Positions 57,500 to 64,000 of a DNA stretch of 64,000 nt are shown one piece after another. Under the pieces are notes generated by a model. That model was not told where the DNA came from, searched no databases, and saw only the letters and a program-made list of their open reading frames with translations. Origin of the DNA: Clarkia xantiana subsp. parviflora (Eukaryota; Streptophyta; Magnoliopsida; Myrtales; Onagraceae); the NCBI GenBank assembly GCA_036873135.1, contig JAPTYO010000008.1, positions 27,430,761 through 27,494,760 of the forward strand. Reading direction: 5' to 3'. The stretch's first letter is position 1. Each line of letters begins with the position of its first letter. Made by a program: the position numbers and the translations under genes.

Positions 57500-59989
57500 A
57501 TGGCAGCTATTATACTCGTGTTGGTGCCCCAAAACTCGGACTTTGCAACGGCGTTACATTCTTCGCAGGATGAGTAAGTTTTTTATCCCCTCCATTCGTC
57601 GCGTTACTTTCTTTGTTGATGTTAGCTCAGAGTCGGATTCTGAGTCATATACTGAGTTTGAATATTGGTCTGAGTCGGAGTCTATCTCAAGTTTGGAATT
57701 TCCTACTTCTTTCGATTTAGGTCTTGCACCATTGTCGGGGAACCATTTGGGTCGGAGTGACTATAGCGAGCATGTTGAGTTAGGTGACGTTAGTCCCTTA
57801 GATGAACCTTTATACCCCTTCCTTCCATCTCTGAAGAACATTAGAGAGACCGTGATAGTGCTCCCGGAGGGCCGGAGGGGAAGGTTGTAGTGTACACCTC
57901 CCATATTCGATACGGGTTTCGCTTCCCCTATTGTGACGATCTCATCGAACTTTGCCGATTTTTCCAGATTTCTCCTGTGAACCTTCCCCCAGTGCTATCT
58001 GTGTCTGGGTAGGATATCGAGTATTATGTCAGTGGTATTCCTGGAAGTACTCCTTGGTTCTATTCCGGTGTTTTTATCGCTTCCAATATCAGAGGAAGAT
58101 CGGTTTCGCGAGCTTGGTGACTCGTTATCCTCTTCTTAGGGACACCCGATTTGAGGATTTGGGGTTGGGTGAGGTTGAGTGGAACAACGAACTTCGCTTT
58201 GTGGCTCCCATTGATAATTCGTCGAGTCATTGGTATAAGTATTATTTCTTCATCACCGATCGCTATGTGACTTGGTCGGTTCTTCAAGAGAATCGGTCGT
58301 ATGGTTGGCCTTCCTTTGGGGAGTTCTCTTCCTCAGATATAAAGACCATGAAGGTTATTTATCAAAGCCATCAGACCAAGTCTTATTGTTCTGTGTCTAT
58401 GGTGACCGAGACGGATCTATATGAGGCGGGGATTCGCTTGACCCCTCCCTCCGAGGGTTTGGTATGTCATTTAGTATTGTTTTCATTCATCTTTTGTTTT
58501 TCATTTGTAGGTTGGTTTCACGGAAAAACCTATACTGTGCAGGCGGAGCCCATTGATTTGAGCAAAAGGAAGGGACCCTCCAGCTCTAAATCGGGGAGGG
58601 CCGCGGGGGCTTCCAGTATGTTCTTCCTTCTCTTCTTTTATTTTTATGATACACTTATAACCGTTCTCATGCTATTTTCTTTATGTTGTCAGGGCACTCG
58701 CCATTGGTCACCAAGCGTGTCGTTCCTGTGAGCAAGAGTTCGAGCCAATCGAAGTCTAAGGCACAGAAGCCTGACTCTGAGGTTGGTCCCTCGGCTGTCA
58801 AGAAGAAAAATATTGCAATAGAATCTCCTTCGAATGCCCGTTTGCCGACACCTTCTCGTGATAAAGAGATAGTGGTCGAAGGGGCGCCTTCCTTGCTTGA
58901 CAAAGGGAAGCGACCTGCCGATGGTGGTGGGATGACCATAGGTGCTGATATATCTTCTCCATCCCTTGCCCCCCAGCCGAGGGAACGAGTCTCAGGTTTG
59001 TTTCTACTTCATAACTTGTAGATATATTGCTACTTGTTGCTTGTGTTCATTTTCTAACTTGTTGATACAATCCGACTCCCTGCCTTGAGTCGCAAAGACT
59101 TGGTTCGTCTGACTGACGAGGATATTGTTGGGGCTGAGTGGACTCCTTTTGCTGGATTGAAGGAGTATGATTTTGACAGTCATTCTTCCATGCACACTCA
59201 TGAGGTTGGGGTTCGTGTCTTACATAGTGTTGTTGCTCCTAGAGATCGCATCTCTCTTCCCAAGTCTCCTAAGGAAACCAGGCGTTTTGTTCAAGGGGTC
59301 CTATCTCGTTATGCCCCGGTAAGTGATTTGTTTCTCTTATTTTTCGTTCTAAGTAGTTGTTTACTATGCGACATGACGTTTGTTCACTGCCTCAGGGCAT
59401 GTCTGAGATGGTTAATCTCTCGTCCATTGCCCTTGAGCTATCTGAGGAGAACAAGGTACATGAGGATAAACAAGTATCCTTGAAGGCTGAGCTTAGCAGT
59501 GCCGTGGAGAAAACTCGCCTTTCTGATTTGAAGATGCAGGAACTTTGGGACCAGGTAGCCTCGCTTGTGACTACTATTGCTGATTTGTGCCGACAGGCTG
59601 ATGTTGATTCTTCACTCCATGCTGCGGAGTTGAAGAATATTGAGGAGAAATGTTGCAAGGAGGAGAGAGTTACTGCAGTGGCTGAGTATAAGTCTTCCCC
59701 TGCCTATGCTGCTGATTTTCAGGTTCGGTGCACCAAGGAGATGAACCAGTTTGGAGAGTATCTTACAGACCAGATATTCAAGATCGATCCTCAGTTTCCG
59801 GTTCACGACTTGGGTGACTTTGGTCCTTATGCTAGTGGTTATGTTGTTGTGCTTAGGGGGCAGGCTGCTGTTGCTGAGAACGTGGCTGATGCCCCTGTGC
59901 AGGAGGATACTACTCCTATCGATTTTGTTGATTCATGTTCCTCTTCATCTTCTTCTAGTTCCATTAGTGGTTCTTCTTTTGAGCATTAG
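57500..59989 (+). pseudogene. Antisense multi-exon gene of E (homologue of the gene at 6983-9448)
   Basis: The ATG at 57500 starts a 74-base exon (57500-57573), the same length as in B. Then come 57626-58615, 58693-58995, about 59085-59318 and 59396-59989. The conserved domain is clear (YCDDLIELCRFFQISP, VWVGYRVLCQWYSW, YYFFITDRYVTW), as are the coiled coil and MNQFGEYLTDQIFKIDPQFP block. It has an extra acidic Ser/Glu stretch in exon 2 (SSESDSESYTEFEYWSESES) lacking in B. Defects: single-base deletions near 57878 and 57988, and no AG acceptor where B has one before the fourth exon. The reading through 58462-58510 is in frame and differs from B by 3 bp, so it is coding rather than intron. Confidence 0.85.
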
Positions 59990-60446
59990 GACCGTGAGGA
60001 CTCCCCAGTGGCGTCCGGTTGATTATCTGACATCTCTATATTTGTACATATTCCTTTGCTTTTCCTCCCCTTGATGGGTTGAGTGGTTTCTCCTCGTGTT
60101 TGGTTGAGTATGTTTTGAAGACCTCCTACTTAGGCACTTTTCAGAGTTGCTACTAGACTTGGTTGTGTTTACTTTCTTTATGATGTTTGTCTTGGCTTGT
60201 GACATGGATGGTAGGATAACTTGTTACTTGACTGTGGTAGTCTTTTGTGGTTGCTTGTGTGGTTCCTTCTTTGCATATCCTTTATTGTGTTTACATTTAT
60301 TTGCTTGATGTCTCTTTAGCTTTCTCTTGTGTCATGTTCCTGTAATGTCATCATGAACAAACTTGTGTGTTTCTCATATCACGTATCCTTGCTTTAAAAA
60401 GTAAGGTTTTTCTAGGTACGTTGTTGGGGTCATCAAAAATATTTAT
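59990..60446. other. Downstream region of the antisense gene in E
   Basis: T-rich, non-coding, likely its 3'-untranslated region. Confidence 0.6.
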
Positions 60447-60960
60447 GAGATAGGCTCTCGGAGGGCACAAAATGTGTTCGCGAGATAGACTCTCGGAAGG
60501 CTCGGAATTTGTTTGCGAGGTAGACTCTCGAAGGGCACGGAATTAGTTCGCGAGATAGGCTCTCGGAGGGCACGAAATTAGTTCACGAGATAAGCTCTCG
60601 GAGGGCACGGAATATGTTCGCGAGATAGACTCTCGGAGGGCACGGAATTGGTTCGCGAGATAGGCTCTCGGAGGGCACAAAATTAGTCCGCGAGATAGGC
60701 TCTCGGAGGGCACGGAATATGTTCGCTTGATAGGCTCTCAGAGGGCACGAAATTAGTTTGCGAGATAGGCTCTCGGAGGGCACGGAATTTTTCACGAGAT
60801 AGGCTCTCGGAGGGCACAGAATATGTTCGCGAGATAGGCTCTCGGAGGGCACATAATTTTTCACGAGATAGGCTCTCGGAGGGCACATGATTTTTTACGA
60901 GATAGGCTCTCGGAGGACACATAATTTTTCACGAGATAGGCTCTCGGAAGGCACAGAAAG
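60447..60960. repeat. 34-35 bp tandem repeat between the two genes of E
   Basis: Fifteen head-to-tail units of GAGATAGGCTCTCGGAGGGC followed by ACGGAAT-type variants and GTTCGC or TTCAC. No unique spacers. The core is the complement of CCGAGAGCCTGTCTC in the 105-bp repeat of B. Confidence 0.95.
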
Positions 60961-61245
60961 TTTCATGCACTTGGTTGTCATATCTAAGTAAGGAGTTTGT
61001 GGAGATATTGTTATCTCATACTTATGAAATTTTTTGATAAACTTCTACTTCATTGAAAGCATTCATGCCTTATATACAGGAGGGGTGTCATTGGTGGTCC
61101 AGGACATCCTTTAAGGAAACAAAAGATAGTTAAAGAGTTGGAGAAACTTCGTGATTTTTCCGCCTCAAGAGTTGTTTTAGGAAACTAGACATGCATTATA
61201 TAGAAGATAAAACGAAGGATATGGTGTTCCGCTGGTGTGATTTCC
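60961..61245. other. Short non-coding gap after gag of E
   Basis: Corresponds to 5407-5670 of B. Nothing coding seen. Confidence 0.6.
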
Positions 61246-64000
61246 TTAGTTGGTGGTGGATGGCACTGGTGCTATGTATTCTTTTAGTCCTCCCTTGTAG
61301 ATCATCTCTTCAATCTCTTTTTTCAACACCATGCAATCATTTTTCTTATGTCCCCATGTTCCGTGGTATTCACACCATCCTTTTGTGTCCTTTCCAAGGA
61401 AGGCCTTACCTTCCTCCTTGCATTCTGGCAGCTTCTTGCTCAGGTGTTTCTTGAAAAGTTCTTCAACTTGCACCTAGAGAGGTGTAAAGTTGAAATTTAC
61501 ACCCCCTCCTTGCATGTGGGCCTCTTCTTCTTTGAATTCTTCACCCTGCTGTCTCCTTTCTACTTCGAGTGCCTTGTCCAACTTTTCTTTAAGTTCGCGC
61601 ATCGTACTTGTCATCACTACTTCATAATAACCTCTGAAGGCCTCGAAAGAGGTTGGATGCATGTTTCTAAGGAAAGCTCTTACAACTTCCCCTCTTGTTA
61701 CCTCCATGTTGGCCCCATATTCCACGAACCTTTCGAAGTAACTTGCAATGGATTCCCCTGGAATTTGCTTTACATCTCCAATGTACCTGAAGCCTCTTTC
61801 AATTGATCTTTTCACTCTCCTTCCATTTTCATTATCTGGCTGCCAAGGTATGCTAGTTATCCTTACAACCTTTTCATTTCCTGTTTTCTTGGCCAATCTT
61901 CCAAACATCTGCTTGCTTAGGCGGAGTGTGACTCCTGCCCTTTGCTTTCCTTGCCTAAGCTTTTTTCTGTCCTCTTTTTTAGAGTTTCTGCACTGTTTGA
62001 CCCTTGTCATCACCATTGCTACCGTGTCTGGTTGCTGTGACTTACGTCTCATAGAATTGACGTAATATTGTCTTGCGGTGCGTTGATCACCTAGGACTTC
62101 TCCTATTCCACTCTCAGTGATGTACTTAAATTTATGGTGCACTGTTGAGGGCACAATCTCATATGGGTTTATTGTGGTTCTCCCTAGGATCCCGTTGTAG
62201 GCTCCTAAGCTTTCCACTACCAAGAAGTTCACATTTATCTTCAGTTGTGTCCATCCTTGCCCCAGTGTCACTGGTAGAGTTATCATGCTTAGAGGGTAAC
62301 TTGTCGCTCCTGAGAATCCGACTAGAGGAAGGTTCACCGGCTTGATATCTGCCTTGGATTTCCCTATCTCTTCAAGCACGCGCATTTGCAGTATATCTGC
62401 CGAACTTCCTCCATCAACAAGTATTCTTTTCACGTCGAAGTTGTCAATGTCCATTGTTATCACTAGGGCATCGTCATGTGGGAAGACGATATGGCTCTTA
62501 TCCTTCTTAGAGAATTCAATTACCATTTCCTTTTCCTCCCTTGGCCTCTTTCTCCACTTTGTTGTTGTATCTATCCTAGAGGCATACACCTCTCTTGCAT
62601 TTGCTGTTGATCCGCCTGCCCCGATTCCACCATGTATCATGTTGATCGTTCCCCTTTTGGTGGGTAAGGAATTGTAATCAACATTCTCCTTTCCTTTGTC
62701 CTTTTGCATTGGCCTTGCGGGTGCACTGCTGCTCCCGTGATCTACGAATTGCTTCAATTCTCCCCTTTGCAGTGCATTTTTTATGCTTAACTTTAGACTA
62801 AAGCATTCGTTTGTGTCATGGCCATGTGCTTCATGGTTGTAACACCATTTTTCTTTTTCATTCCCTACCATTTGGGCTCTCCATCTTGCTGGGGATGTCC
62901 ATATCTTCAAGTTCCTCATTTTTCTTAACACAACTGTCGGGGTTGCATTCAATGGTATGAACTTGATGACATTGATATCCTTTGCTCTCAGCTGCTCACC
63001 TGTATGGTTTCTTGGTTGGGGCGGACGCCAGTCTTGTTGTCTAATTGGCTGGGGAACCTGAGGTGGTTTTCCTCTGTTTGGCTTTGTGTTCTCTTCCTTG
63101 GTGGCCTGAATCTTTTCCCTCTTGCTCATTATGTTCCTTTCCAGATAAATGTGGGTTTTCACCCTCGCCGCAAGCTCCTCCAGTGTGCCTGCAGGTTTTT
63201 TAGCCATCTTTCCTGTCAAGGTTGAGCCAAAGCGTCCAAGGTTCCTTATGAAAGCCCTTATGATCTCACCCTCAGTTATGTCCCCTTGTATATCAGCTAG
63301 GTTCTGGTTGAACCTGGTGTAATAGTTTGCTAGCGTCTCCTCATGCTCTTGTTTCACATCGTCAAGCGAACTTGTTCCCTTGAGTAGCTTCCTTTCTCCT
63401 AAGTACCTTTGGAGGAACTTAGCTTTCAGTTGTGCCCATGAATGGATGCTCTCATTTGGTAAGCTGAAGAACCAGTGCGATGCTACCCATGCTAATGTAT
63501 TTGGGAACAATAGTGCCTTGTAGCGATCATTCGTTGTCCTACCCAAGAGGGAGGCCTCGTGTTGCAGGATGTGCTCCAAGGGGTCAGTCTTGCCGTTATA
63601 CTTTTCTATCTTTATCAAGTGCAACGCATCAGGCACTTTGTTGTTCTCCAGCTCCCTTGTAAATGGGTGATTTGTGCCATCACTCAGCCAGTGCAATCCA
63701 TTCGTTTTGGATTCATTCATCTTCTTCGCAATCATTGCCTCTATGTCTTCCTGAGTTACATCACTGATGATGGGCTATAATTCCTTTGAGGTCCATCATA
63801 GCTTATCACCGGGCTCGCAGGGATTCCATGTCCGTGAATATAAGGACTGTACGTGTAACGTGGGTATCCCTGTGGGGATGGATGTTGGAACTCTTGTCTC
63901 CTTGGTTGCAGAGGTTGTGCATTATCCTTAATGGAGTGTATGCCCATGCCCCTTGCGGTGCTTGGGGCTGCATTGGAGGGACGAAATGCTGCCTATCCCT
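61246..64000 (-). pseudogene. Gag-protease-Gag' polyprotein of element E
   Basis: Reads from the right edge: a Pro/Gln-rich N-terminus (to 63756), a frameshift near 63760, then a 753-residue open stretch (63735-61474). It has the Gag capsid domain (HWFFSLPNESIHSW, KFLQRYLGERKLLKG), the knuckle CYNHEAHGHDTNEC, protease-like ILVDGGSSADIL, and the repeated Gag half (YIGDVKQIPGESIASYFERF, RAFLRNMHPTSFEAF). A TAG at about 61474 follows NFTPL. Downstream in the same frame the second knuckle CEYHGTWGHKKNDC is kept up to the stop at 61246. The same architecture and DGG site as in B show that this is a family trait, not an accident. Confidence 0.88.

Larger units (their letters stand above)
55309..64000 (-). 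mobile_element. Gypsy-type retrotransposon E (relative of B), runs off the window
   Basis: Same design as B in inverted orientation: 3' LTR (55309-56099), polypurine tract complement (CGTGCCCCCGAGTCAA), GC-rich segment, antisense gene (here on +), tandem repeats, and the Gag-protease-Gag' gene on -. Its 5' LTR lies past 64000. Frameshifts in both genes make it older than B. No reverse transcriptase or integrase in the part seen. Confidence 0.9.

Noticed and set aside
60583..60922. ORFs on the - strand with repeated PSESLSRE
   Set aside because: Translation of the 35-bp minisatellite.
60447..60960. CRISPR-like array of 34-35 bp repeats
   Set aside because: The units are directly adjacent with no unique spacers, in a plant retrotransposon; a minisatellite.

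Overview
The window looks like repeat-rich nuclear DNA of a flowering plant, most likely a eudicot with a large genome. About 90% of it is LTR retrotransposon sequence, much of it inserted element-into-element, together with two small non-autonomous DNA elements and minisatellites. I recognise one ordinary host gene, an IQ-motif calmodulin-binding protein of the plant IQM family at 52449-54745, with seven coding exons and GT-AG introns.

Left nest (134-24204): an old Ty1/copia element (A, + strand, LTRs of about 170 bp, target duplication TGTGA) was split twice. B (1246-11850) is a gypsy-type element inserted in its gag. C (13501-21925) is a second copia element inserted in its integrase. B looks young because its two LTRs are almost identical outside one repeat array. 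B has no reverse transcriptase or integrase. It carries a 1089-residue Gag-protease-Gag' ORF on the + strand and an intact five-exon, 719-codon gene on the - strand. The two converge on a block of tandem repeats.

Middle (24205-32892): a 1.0 kb foldback element made of two long inverted arms (24225-25241); a decayed copia element F on the - strand (25605-29219, target duplication ATCTA); a roughly 60-bp minisatellite interrupted by a 281-bp CACTA-type MITE; and the 3' LTR plus a 74-bp minisatellite of a gypsy element G (- strand, partial).

Right nest (32893-51245): copia H sits in the minisatellite of G. Copia D (34017-50832) sits in the leader of H. Copia I (- strand, 34464-42955) sits in the 5' LTR of D. 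C and D are sister copies sharing the same disabling mutations, so they were probably copied by enzymes supplied in trans. I is a fuller copia element with recognisable gag, protease, integrase, reverse transcriptase and RNase H, all broken.

Right end: the IQM gene with its own TATA box, a 5'-UTR intron and a polyadenylation signal. It is followed by E (55309 to beyond 64000, - strand), an older relative of B with the same design: palindrome-bearing LTR, antisense multi-exon gene, tandem repeats, then the Gag-protease-Gag' gene.

Most worth a second look is the B/E/G family: pol-less gypsy elements with a duplicated Gag module, a spliced antisense gene and LTRs built around arrays of alternating palindromes.
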